Shown: positions 5,692 to 12,555 of the stretch, one piece after another
Layout of the letters: every line of letters begins with the position of its first letter
How positions within the stretch are numbered: position 1 is the first letter of the stretch
Assembly (NCBI GenBank): GCA_035506295.1
Contig: DATJPR010000106.1
Location: forward strand, 1-14,368
From: DATJPR01 sp035506295
GTDB taxonomy: Bacteria; Bacteroidota; Ignavibacteria; UBA10030; UBA6906
Direction of reading: 5' to 3'
Length of the DNA: 14,368 nucleotides
Program-made: the position numbers and the translations under genes
The notes under the pieces: generated by a model
Told to the model about the DNA's origin: nothing
Seen by the model: the letters and a program-made list of their open reading frames with translations, nothing else
The model's database searches: none

Positions 5692-7155
5692 TTAGTGCAA
5701 TCTACGTGCCACCCACGCGTGCTTGAGCGACATCACCGAAACGAAGGTAAATCCAATAAAGAAGAGCAGCTGAAACGGTACCGCAGCAATTTCGAGAAAG
5801 TAAATTGACGACACCACACCAAAGAGGCAGTAGAGCGCAAGAATAATTTCGATGAGCACGGTCGAGCTGATTTTCAACGGCACGTAGCTCTTGTTGCTCC
5901 AGATGTCCTTTTTGTCCCTGATGCTGTACTTCGGCGTCCGCACGAACTCGCTCTTCTTCCGGAACAGGCCTTCGATGACCGCGCGGCTGTTGTTCACGGC
6001 GAATCCCATGCTCCCCGCCATGAACACCGGGAAGAGGAAAATCCGGCGGCGCCAGTCGGCATGGACGTCCTTCTGCGAGAAGAGATAAAACAGGAACGAT
6101 CCGATGAAGGCGAACACGTAGACCGACATGAAGGTGAAGTATCCTTCGTACGTCCCCTCGTGCTTGATGAACACCAGCGGCACGTTCAGGATGCCGGCAA
6201 GCACGATGAATGGGAACACAAGATTGTTTGTGAGGTGAAACGTCGCATGGACCTTGATCCTTGTCGGCAGCTTCGATTTCCAGACGATAGGAAGGATCTT
6301 CCGCGCCGTTTCGATCGCGCCCTTCGTCCACCGGAATTGCTGCGACTTGAGCGCGTTGATTTCCGACGGGAGCTCGGCGGGAGAGGTGACGTTGTTCAGG
6401 TACTTGAACTTCCATCCCCGGAGCTGCGCGCGATAGCTCAGGTCGAGGTCCTCTGTGAGCGTGTCGGCCTGCCAGTTCCCTGCGTCCTCAATGCATGAAC
6501 GGCGCCAGACGCCCGCCGTCCCGTTGAAGTTGATGAAGAGCCCCACCTTGTTCCGCACGGATTGCTCGATCACGAAGTGACCGTCGAGCGCCATCGCCTG
6601 TGTCCTGGTCAGAAGTGAATACTCGGAGTTCAGGTGTTCCCAACGTGTCTGGACCATGCCGACCTGAGGATCGGACACGAAGTGGGGGATGGTCTTCAGC
6701 AGAAAATCCTGCCGCGGGATGAAGTCCGCATCGAAGATCGCAACGTATTCGCCGCGCGATGACGCCATGCCCGCCTTGAGGGCGCCGGCCTTGAAGCCCG
6801 TGCGGTCGTGACGCCGGATCTGCTTGATGTCGAACCCCTGCCTGCGGTACTTCTCCACGTGTACCGCCACCACCTCCACGGTCTCGTCGGTGGAATCATC
6901 CAGGACCTGGATCTCCAGTTTGTCCTTGGGATACACCATCGCGCAGGCGGCGTCGATGAGACGGCCGACAACGTAGACCTCGTTGAACACGGGAAGCTGG
7001 ACCGTGACGACCGGGTACGTGGTGATGTCGCCTGTCGGAACGCTCTTGCTCGACCGGTACTTGAGGTAGTAGTAGATCATGATGAAGCCATGCGATCCAA
7101 AAATGAAGAGGACCGTGAGCGAGAAGATGTAAGTGAAGAGAATGAATTCTGCCAT
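5692..7155 (-). CDS. CesA-like family 2 glycosyltransferase (membrane polysaccharide synthase)
   Basis: This is a 487-residue processive glycosyltransferase from the ATG at 7155; a TTG at 7170 would add five residues. One N-terminal membrane helix (about 4-32) precedes a cytoplasmic GT-A domain. The catalytic set is complete: DDST (86-89), DAD (142-144), TED (234-236) and QQFRW (272-276). About five membrane helices follow, roughly 305-330, 341-362, 373-395, and two between 425 and 480. These residues bind the nucleotide sugar and acceptor in cellulose synthase and the related CslA mannan synthases, and this protein most resembles that bacterial group. No PilZ domain is present. The sugar and polymer cannot be told from sequence. 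It lies 64 bp after the lptE-like gene and 33 bp before the TPR gene. Confidence 0.92.
   Translation of the reverse strand: MAEFILFTYIFSLTVLFIFGSHGFIMIYYYLKYRSSKSVPTGDITTYPVVTVQLPVFNEVYVVGRLIDAACAMVYPKDKLEIQVLDDSTDETVEVVAVHVEKYRRQGFDIKQIRRHDRTGFKAGALKAGMASSRGEYVAIFDADFIPRQDFLLKTIPHFVSDPQVGMVQTRWEHLNSEYSLLTRTQAMALDGHFVIEQSVRNKVGLFINFNGTAGVWRRSCIEDAGNWQADTLTEDLDLSYRAQLRGWKFKYLNNVTSPAELPSEINALKSQQFRWTKGAIETARKILPIVWKSKLPTRIKVHATFHLTNNLVFPFIVLAGILNVPLVFIKHEGTYEGYFTFMSVYVFAFIGSFLFYLFSQKDVHADWRRRIFLFPVFMAGSMGFAVNNSRAVIEGLFRKKSEFVRTPKYSIRDKKDIWSNKSYVPLKISSTVLIEIILALYCLFGVVSSIYFLEIAAVPFQLLFFIGFTFVSVMSLKHAWVARRLH
5696..5711 (-). promoter_or_regulatory. sigma-54 (RpoN) -24/-12 promoter upstream of the TPR gene
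   Basis: On the minus strand the sequence TGGCACGTAGATTGCA fits the RpoN consensus TGGCACG-N4-TTGCW at every specified position, with the required ten bases between GG and GC. It lies over the last codons and stop of the glycosyltransferase gene. Transcription would start near 5685, giving a leader of about 27 bases with the GGAG site before the ATG at 5658. A sigma-54 activator is encoded three genes upstream. The match is seen directly; function is inferred. Confidence 0.65.
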
Positions 7156-7219
7156 GGTGCTATTGAACAACCCTATTCTGTGATATGTGGTGATTTGACG
7201 CTTGCGGGATGGTATTCAC

Positions 7220-7762
7220 CTACCACCCCGATACAGTCTCCAGAAGAATATCCTGCGTCACTTTCCCGATGGCGTCCGTGATTCCCGTCTGCCTCTGTGA
7301 GGCGCCACCTCCTCCCGCGTCATAGTCCCCCCACTCGGAAAAGGACTTCTCCCACAAGTTCTTGCGCAACTTGACATCCTGCAGTGTGGCCCGGACGGTG
7401 AGCGTGATACGCCGCTTGCTCACCTGCTCCGCCTGCTGTGCCGCCCCCTGCTGACCGATCCCCTGCTGCACGACCGCCGGGGCATCCGAGACGGAGGTGA
7501 TGACGCCGACGAGTATCGCATCCGAAGAGGTACGGTCGGCAACTTCGAGGCTGTTGTCGCTGATGAACAAATTCGTCAGCGCCGTCGTGAACTCTTCCCG
7601 CAGTCCCGGCTCGCCGAAGCCCGACTGATCGTCGACGAGCGGAATGGCGATCGTCTTCAGGTTCGGCGGGACCGACGCACCGGTAAAGGTGTAGCACCCG
7701 TCAAGACCGGCGCCGGACAGCATGAGACCGAACAGCCCCGCAAACGTCAGCAGCCGGTTCAT
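7220..7762 (-). CDS. lptE: LptE-like LPS-assembly lipoprotein
   Basis: This is a 180-residue probable outer-membrane lipoprotein. The signal peptide (residues 1-22) ends in a lipobox-like LDGC, with Cys23 as the lipidated residue, immediately followed by YTFTGASVPPNLKTIAIP. That is the usual opening of the Bacteroidota-type LptE/LptE-like family (PF04390). The body has the typical pattern GLREEFTTALTNLFISDNSLEV and later SDAILVGVITSV. LptE plugs the LptD barrel and helps deliver lipopolysaccharide to the cell surface. Its ATG overlaps the stop of the sigma-54 activator gene by ATGA, implying coupled translation. A Q-rich patch lies around 100-112. LptD is not in the window, so the assignment rests on family resemblance and position. 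Confidence 0.85.
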   Translation of the reverse strand: MNRLLTFAGLFGLMLSGAGLDGCYTFTGASVPPNLKTIAIPLVDDQSGFGEPGLREEFTTALTNLFISDNSLEVADRTSSDAILVGVITSVSDAPAVVQQGIGQQGAAQQAEQVSKRRITLTVRATLQDVKLRKNLWEKSFSEWGDYDAGGGGASQRQTGITDAIGKVTQDILLETVSGW

Positions 7763-8904
7763 CCGATGCCGTACTCCTTGATCTTCCGGTACAATGTCCG
7801 CTCGCTGATGTTCAGCGCGCGGGCGGCGACGCGCCTGTTGCCTTTGTACCGTTCGAGCGCCTCGGAGATCATTCGATGCTCCATGTCCTGCAGCGAAAGC
7901 GTCTGGGGCGACACCGGCGCGTTCGATTCCTTCTCGAACGAGGAATGCTGCGGCTGTTGCTGCTGGTCGGAGAGGATTTGCCTCAGCTCCACAAGATTGC
8001 TCTTGATGTCGAGCAGCGCCCGGAAGATCAATTCCCGCTCCGCCTGTTCGACGCTCCGGCCCGGGAGAGGCATCGGGAGCGAACGCGAATCATCGGGGAC
8101 CTTATATTCCTTCAAATACTTCTTCACCGTGTCCGCTTCAAGATGCTTGCCCTGCTCAAGAACCAGCATGCTGTCGACGACGTTGCGAAGCTCCCGGACG
8201 TTTCCCGGCCAGTGATACGACTGCAGGACATGCATCGCCTCGGGAGAAATTCCGCCGAACTTGATCTTGTTTTTCTCCGCCGTTTCTGCAGCGAACTGCT
8301 GGAAAAACACCGGGACGTCTTCCGGTCGATCGCGCAGCGGCGGTATCACGATGTTCACCGAGCGCAGCCGGAAAAACAGGTCCGCGCGGAACCGGGCGTT
8401 GCGCACCTCATGCTCGAGGTCCTTGTTCGTCGCCGCGATGACGCGCACGTTGACTTTGCGGGGGAGCGAGGAGCCGACCCGCTGGAACTCGCCGTTCTCA
8501 AGGACCCGGAGGAATTTCACCTGCGCGGCGAGGGGGAGTTCGCCGATCTCGTCGAGGAAGATGGTTCCTTCGTCCGCCAGCTCGAAGTAGCCCTTCCGCT
8601 GGTCGACGGCTCCGGTGAACGATCCCTTCTCGTGTCCGAAGAGCTCGCTCTCGATGAGGCCTTCGGGAATGGCGCCGCAATTGACGGCGATGAGGGCCCG
8701 CCTGCTCCGCTTGCTGGCGGCATGGATGGCTTTCGCAATGACTTCCTTCCCGACACCGCTCTCGCCGGTGATCAGGATCGTGATGTCCGTCGGCGCGACC
8801 TGCGCGATGACATCGACGATCTTCCGCATCGCGACGGACTCGCCGATGATGCCATCGTCCTCCTTCTCAGGACGCGGAAGCTCTTTGGGAAGTGGGTCTT
8901 GCAT
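7759..8904 (-). CDS. sigma-54-dependent transcriptional activator, no receiver domain
   Basis: This is a 381-residue AAA+ enhancer-binding protein that remodels RpoN-RNA polymerase. After only about 18 residues the AAA+ domain begins: Walker A GESGVGKE (47-54), the sigma-54 contact loop GSFTGA (94-99; Ser replaces the usual Ala), Walker B GTIFLDE (113-119), FRADLFFRL with the arginine fingers (172-180) and WPGNVREL (232-239). A linker (about 270-335) holds a predicted helix and a Q-run (314-317). A Fis-type helix-turn-helix closes the protein (about 338-380, RRVAARALNISERTLYRK). With no receiver, GAF or PAS domain it must be controlled by partners or by level, as with PspF. It starts 2 bp after the SPOR gene and overlaps lptE by 4 bp. 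Confidence 0.95.
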   Translation of the reverse strand: MQDPLPKELPRPEKEDDGIIGESVAMRKIVDVIAQVAPTDITILITGESGVGKEVIAKAIHAASKRSRRALIAVNCGAIPEGLIESELFGHEKGSFTGAVDQRKGYFELADEGTIFLDEIGELPLAAQVKFLRVLENGEFQRVGSSLPRKVNVRVIAATNKDLEHEVRNARFRADLFFRLRSVNIVIPPLRDRPEDVPVFFQQFAAETAEKNKIKFGGISPEAMHVLQSYHWPGNVRELRNVVDSMLVLEQGKHLEADTVKKYLKEYKVPDDSRSLPMPLPGRSVEQAERELIFRALLDIKSNLVELRQILSDQQQQPQHSSFEKESNAPVSPQTLSLQDMEHRMISEALERYKGNRRVAARALNISERTLYRKIKEYGIG

Positions 8905-8906
8905 GG

Positions 8907-9695
8907 TTACCGGGTCACCAGAATCGCATCCATGGAATGCTTCGTACGCAACTCGGCGGCTGCAGCACGCGCCTCAGCTTCGGTCGCGAAGCTGCCGACC
9001 CACACATGATACATGATCTTGTCCGCGCGGGGACGCGGGACAACTTCGACGGAATATCCCAGTGCCTGGACCGCGCTGCGCAACCGGTCGGCGTTCGCTT
9101 CGCTGGCAAATGCTCCGACCTGAAGGGAATAGACACCCGAGGAAGTCACAGGCGGAGGCGGCTCCTTCGTCACGGCCGGCGTGTTCGTCTGCGTTGTCGG
9201 GGGAACAACCACGTGCTCCGTTTTCGGTGGAGGAGCAACGGGTGCGGCCGCAACCGTGTCGCGGGATACCGGTGGCTGCGTCGTCTCAACCACCCCCGGC
9301 TGTCCCTTCAAGTATTTCGAATCGGGATAGTCACGCTGCAGCTGGGCCATTTTCAGATCGGCCGTTTTGTACAGGCCCAGGGAATAATAGAACTGATACA
9401 CTTTGTAGAGAGAGGCGTCGGCCCACTCACACTTGGGATAGCGATCGACGATGCTCTGATACAGGCGGACAGCGCCCGAGCCGTTGGTCGTGAGCAACGC
9501 ATCAAGGTAGATCACGCCGGGATCGTCCGGATATTTCGCCTGCAGATCGGGAAGAGCGCGCTTCGCGTCATCCACATTTCCCGCAGTCACTTGATCAATA
9601 TAGGTGTGGACGTCTGCTGCAGGATCTTGTGCGCGCAGGACACACGAGAAGACCACCGACAGTCCGACGATACAGAGCAGAGTGCGCGCTTTCAT
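8907..9695 (-). CDS. exported TPR and SPOR domain protein
   Basis: This is a 262-residue protein starting at the ATG at 9695. A TTG at 9716 gives a longer frame, but GGAGG lies ten bases before the ATG and a signal peptide starts there (residues 1-22, cleavage after LRA). Residues 25-130 are helical and TPR-like. Residues 135-185 are a Pro/Thr/Val linker. A SPOR domain (about 187-262) has the usual two halves, YSLQVGAFASEANADRLR and YHVWVGSFATEAEARAAA. SPOR domains bind glycan strands of peptidoglycan stripped of stem peptides, often at division sites. The protein is probably periplasmic or outer-membrane facing; Cys18 in VFSC could be a poor lipobox. Its ATG overlaps the miaB stop as ATGA. 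Confidence 0.9.
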   Translation of the reverse strand: MKARTLLCIVGLSVVFSCVLRAQDPAADVHTYIDQVTAGNVDDAKRALPDLQAKYPDDPGVIYLDALLTTNGSGAVRLYQSIVDRYPKCEWADASLYKVYQFYYSLGLYKTADLKMAQLQRDYPDSKYLKGQPGVVETTQPPVSRDTVAAAPVAPPPKTEHVVVPPTTQTNTPAVTKEPPPPVTSSGVYSLQVGAFASEANADRLRSAVQALGYSVEVVPRPRADKIMYHVWVGSFATEAEARAAAAELRTKHSMDAILVTR

Positions 9696-11044
9696 GCAGC
9701 TTGTTCCTCCGTACAATCCGTGTCACGGCGAACCCGCCGCCCGAAGAGCGTTGCGGAATTCACCCGTTCGATTTTCACGTTGATGTAGTCGCCGGCACGT
9801 TCGTCTTCCCAGGGAAAGACCACCGTTTTGTTCGTGTCCGTTCTCCCCGTGAACTCGCGCCGCGATTTTCTGCTCGGTCCCTCCACCAAAACTTGCTCGG
9901 TCGTGCCGATCATTGCCGTATTCAATTCCTCGGAAATCTTGTGCTGCAGGACGGCCATTTCCTGCACCCGTTCCCCCTTTTCTTCCTCGGTGACCGTCTC
10001 CTGCATCTCAAACGCTTTCGTTCGTTCCCGGGCGGAGTACTTGAAGGTGTAGGCGCCGTCGTACCGGATCTCCGCCAGCAGCGCCATCGTCATTGCATGA
10101 TCCTCTTGCGTCTCGGTCGGGAACCCCGCAATGAGGTCCGTGGTCAGGCTGACGCCGGGGATGGTGTTGCGGATCCGTTCGACCAGCGAGCGATAGTGGT
10201 CAATCGTATAGGACCGTTCCATCAATTGAAGAATCCGGTCCGAGCCTGACTGCACCGGGAGATGGATGTACTTGCAGATGTTCTTGTGCGAGGCGATGGT
10301 CTCGATTAGCTTCGCGGACATGTCCTGGGGATGGGATGTCGTGAAGCGGATCCGCATCGAACCGTCCACACTCGCGGCGGCGGCCAGGAGATCGGCAAAA
10401 TCGAACGACGCGTCGCTGTACGAATTCACATTCTGACCGAGAAGGGTAACTTCACGGAACCCCCGTGCCGAAAGCAATGCGACCTCTTCCACCACACTGC
10501 TCAGCGACCTGCTTCTCTCCCTTCCGCGCGTAAAGGGAACGACGCAGAAACTGCAGAACTTGTCGCACCCCCGCATGACGGAAAGCCAGGCGCTGACCCC
10601 CTCGGTGCGCAAAGGGACAATGTCTTCATAATTCTCGACCCGCGAGAGTCGGACGGCAATCCCCTTCTCACCATCGTGAGCCGACTCCAGGAGAGCAGGC
10701 AATTTCCGGTACTCGTCGGGTCCGACAATGATGTCTACAAGCTGCTCTTCCTCGACGAGTTGCTGGCGGAGCCGCTCCGCCATGCAGCCGAGGACGCCGA
10801 TAAGGACTCCAGGGCGCTCTTTCTTCATCCGGTTCATGAGCCCAAGGCGGCCATAAATCCTTTGCTCCGCATTGTCGCGGATCGCACAGGTATTCAGCAT
10901 GAGGATGTCGGCGTGCTCGATGTCTGACGTCATGACATACCCGTGTGCCGAAAGGATACCTCCGACGACCTCGGAGTCAGCGAAATTCATCTGACAACCG
11001 TAAGTCTCGATATAGACGCGTCTTGGGAAAACAGGGAATGACAT
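9692..11044 (-). CDS. miaB: tRNA-2-methylthio-N6-dimethylallyladenosine synthase
   Basis: MiaB is a radical-SAM methylthiotransferase that adds a methylthio group to i6A37 in tRNAs reading codons beginning with U. The start is the ATG at 11044, with AAAGG six bases upstream (11051-11055); an extension to 11095 adds residues unlike the family. The 450-residue product has the N-terminal UPF0004 cluster cysteines C17 (ETYGCQMN), C53 (NTCAIRDNAE) and C87 (LGCMAE), then the radical-SAM cluster C160-x3-C164-x2-C167. A TRAM domain closes the protein (about 375-435). The NTCAIRDNAEQR motif fits MiaB rather than MtaB or RimO. It heads the envelope run and overlaps the next gene by ATGA. MiaA is not in the window. 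Confidence 0.96.
   Translation of the reverse strand: MSFPVFPRRVYIETYGCQMNFADSEVVGGILSAHGYVMTSDIEHADILMLNTCAIRDNAEQRIYGRLGLMNRMKKERPGVLIGVLGCMAERLRQQLVEEEQLVDIIVGPDEYRKLPALLESAHDGEKGIAVRLSRVENYEDIVPLRTEGVSAWLSVMRGCDKFCSFCVVPFTRGRERSRSLSSVVEEVALLSARGFREVTLLGQNVNSYSDASFDFADLLAAAASVDGSMRIRFTTSHPQDMSAKLIETIASHKNICKYIHLPVQSGSDRILQLMERSYTIDHYRSLVERIRNTIPGVSLTTDLIAGFPTETQEDHAMTMALLAEIRYDGAYTFKYSARERTKAFEMQETVTEEEKGERVQEMAVLQHKISEELNTAMIGTTEQVLVEGPSRKSRREFTGRTDTNKTVVFPWEDERAGDYINVKIERVNSATLFGRRVRRDTDCTEEQAA
9706..9710 (-). promoter_or_regulatory. ribosome binding site of the TPR/SPOR gene
   Basis: GGAGG on the minus strand, inside the last codons of miaB and ten bases before the ATG at 9695. It favours that start over the TTG at 9716. 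Confidence 0.7.
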
Positions 11045-11066
11045 AAATGACCTTTGTGGGCAAGAA

Positions 11067-11095
11067 AAACTATCGAAGGTATGACAGAAAATCAA
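11067..11095 (-). promoter_or_regulatory. possible promoter for the miaB run
   Basis: On the minus strand TTGATT (11095-11090) and TAGTTT (11072-11067) are 17 bases apart, with a start near 11060 and a short leader before miaB. The -10 box is a moderate match only. It lies in an AT-rich 255-bp spacer (11045-11299) between divergent miaB and pta, in which no other gene or RNA was recognised. Confidence 0.4.
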
Positions 11096-11101
11096 ACTCT
11101 G

Positions 11102-11131
11102 TTGATTACTTTTTCGTTAAAGCTTTTTAAT
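11102..11131 (+). promoter_or_regulatory. possible promoter for pta
   Basis: TTGATT (11102-11107) and TTTAAT (11126-11131) are 18 bases apart. It would give an unusually long leader of about 160 bases before the pta ATG at 11300. No riboswitch or attenuator fold was recognised in that leader, and a closer promoter cannot be excluded. Confidence 0.3.
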
Positions 11132-11299
11132 TCAGCCCATTTTCGGCAAATTCCTAACCCACCGTGCCATTTCGTCAGAAACGGCGCGAAAACTCACCTT
11201 TTATAACTGAAGGTAATTCCGTATCTTTCCTGAGCTTCAGAATCTCTGTCGTGAACCCAACCGCTCATATCGATATCAAGCCCGAAAGCCCCTACTCAT

Positions 11300-12286
11300 A
11301 TGATTCCCTCTGAACTTATTGCGAAGATCAAAGAGAAAGCCACATCGGTGCGGAAGACCATCGTCCTCCCCGATGCCACCGACGAACGCGCCATCAAAGC
11401 AGCGCGGGTACTCAAGGATGAGAAAGTCGTCCGCCCGATTCTGGTCGGCAAGACGCAGAGCATCCGCGACCAGGCTGCCAAGAGCGGGACCCGCATCGAA
11501 GACATCGAGATTGTCGACCCGGAAACCTCGGAGTTATTCGGCCGCTATGCCGAGACGTTCTGCGAGATGAGAAAGCACAAAGGGCTGAGCCTCGAGGAGG
11601 CAAGAAAGGCGATGCAACTTCCGCTTTTCTTCGGTGCCATGATGGTCCGTGAAGGCCTCGCCGACGGGAGCGTCGCCGGATCGTTGTCCACGACGGGAGA
11701 CGTCCTGCGGGCGGGCATCCAGGTGATCGGCCTTGCAGACAAGATCAGCGTCGTGTCGAGCTTCTTCCTGATGATCTTTCCGCAGAAGGTGTATTCGTTT
11801 GCTGATTGCGCGGTCGTCCCGGATCCAACGATTGAACAACTTGCGGACATCGGAATCTCGACGGCGGAAAATCATCGGCGGTTGACCGGGGAAGATCCGC
11901 GAGTTGCGATGCTTTCCTTCTCGACCAAAGGAAGTGCGAGTCATCCACTGGTGGAGAAAGTGCAGAAGGCGACAGAGCTTTTCAGGAAGAAGCGGCCGGA
12001 TATTCTTATGGACGGCGAAGTGCAGCTTGATACGGCGGTGGTGGAGAAAGTCGCTGCGCAAAAAGCTCCCGGCAGTCCGATCGGCGGGAAGGCCAACGTC
12101 CTGATCTTCCCCGACCTCAATGCCGGCAACATCGGCTACAAGCTCGCCCAGCGTCTCGCCGGAGCAGAGGCCATCGGCCCGGTGGTCCAGGGCCTCCGGA
12201 AACCCGCGTACGATCTCTCGCGAGGTTGCAGCGTGAGCGATATTGTGAATATCGCAGCCATCAACGCTGTGGTGGGCGCGGTCTGA
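11300..12286 (+). CDS. pta: phosphate acetyltransferase
   Basis: Pta converts acetyl-CoA and phosphate to acetyl phosphate and CoA, reversibly; with acetate kinase it forms acetate and ATP, or activates acetate. The 328-residue product is the short single-domain form, without the DRTGG and CobQ-like N-terminal parts of enterobacterial Pta. It begins with the family pattern KTIVLPDATDERAIKAA (19-35). The middle has GSVAGSLSTTGDVLRAG and SSFFLMIF, and the C-terminal region has VLIFPDLNAGNIGYKLAQRL and IGPVVQGLRKPAYDLSRG, which form the CoA and phosphate site in this family. The ATG at 11300 has no clear ribosome site. No acetate kinase gene is in the window. Related phosphate butyryltransferase is less likely given these motifs. 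Confidence 0.95.
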   Translation: MIPSELIAKIKEKATSVRKTIVLPDATDERAIKAARVLKDEKVVRPILVGKTQSIRDQAAKSGTRIEDIEIVDPETSELFGRYAETFCEMRKHKGLSLEEARKAMQLPLFFGAMMVREGLADGSVAGSLSTTGDVLRAGIQVIGLADKISVVSSFFLMIFPQKVYSFADCAVVPDPTIEQLADIGISTAENHRRLTGEDPRVAMLSFSTKGSASHPLVEKVQKATELFRKKRPDILMDGEVQLDTAVVEKVAAQKAPGSPIGGKANVLIFPDLNAGNIGYKLAQRLAGAEAIGPVVQGLRKPAYDLSRGCSVSDIVNIAAINAVVGAV

Positions 12287-12321
12287 GGAGAATCCTGGAA
12301 AAGTCGTAGATGGCCGAGAGA

Positions 12322-12349
12322 GTAAGCAGTATGCGGTAAGCAGTAGGCA
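12322..12349. repeat. 14-bp tandem repeat, two copies
   Basis: GTAAGCAGTATGCG (12322-12335) is followed directly by GTAAGCAGTAGGCA (12336-12349). This GTAAGCAGTA-type tract occurs in intergenic DNA of various environmental genomes; read on the minus strand it encodes a spurious TAYCLL-like peptide. It lies in the convergent spacer between pta and the carboxypeptidase gene. Confidence 0.75.
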
Positions 12350-12392
12350 GGAAGATGAAGGCTGGGACCAGGCTCGATTAGTATGGCGCCCA

Positions 12393-12494
12393 GTCATTGC
12401 GAGGGAGTGTTTCTCAGCGACCGAAGCAATCGATCGACGTTGGTCAGATTGCTTCGCTCCCTCGGCAAATGGCCTGGGAGTCGCTCGCAATGAC
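12393..12494. repeat. 102-bp palindromic MITE/REP-like element
   Basis: Perfect 11-bp terminal inverted repeats GTCATTGCGAG (12393-12403) and CTCGCAATGAC (12484-12494) enclose nested inverted repeats: CGAGGGAG (12400-12407) with CTCCCTCG (12457-12464), and CGAAGCAATC (12422-12431) with GATTGCTTCG (12447-12456). It has no coding capacity. The TCATTGCGAG/GAAGCAATC motif family is widespread as intergenic palindromes in many bacterial genomes. The 269-bp spacer 12287-12555 that holds it contains no gene that I can see; the element could fold at the 3' ends of the two convergent transcripts. Confidence 0.8.
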
Positions 12495-12555
12495 GGAGGG
12501 TGCGCCGCACAGCCGACATCATGAAGAAGCGCGCCGGTTCTTAATAGCCCCGCGC

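Noticed and set aside
7876..9009. A 377-codon open frame on the plus strand
   Set aside because: It is exactly antisense to the sigma-54 activator gene, whose motifs are unambiguous. The peptide is rich in Arg, Asp and Leu and has no domain; it is a shadow from high GC.
8892..9788. A 298-codon plus-strand open frame
   Set aside because: It is antisense to the TPR/SPOR gene and miaB end, with an Arg/His-rich composition typical of shadow frames.
11045..11299. Possible small RNA or riboswitch in the AT-rich miaB-pta spacer
   Set aside because: No strong hairpin followed by a T-run and no known riboswitch pattern could be seen; only weak promoter-like boxes.
11534..12490. A 318-codon minus-strand open frame
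   Set aside because: It is antisense to pta and runs into the intergenic repeats, giving a spurious LLTAYCLL peptide. It has no family features.
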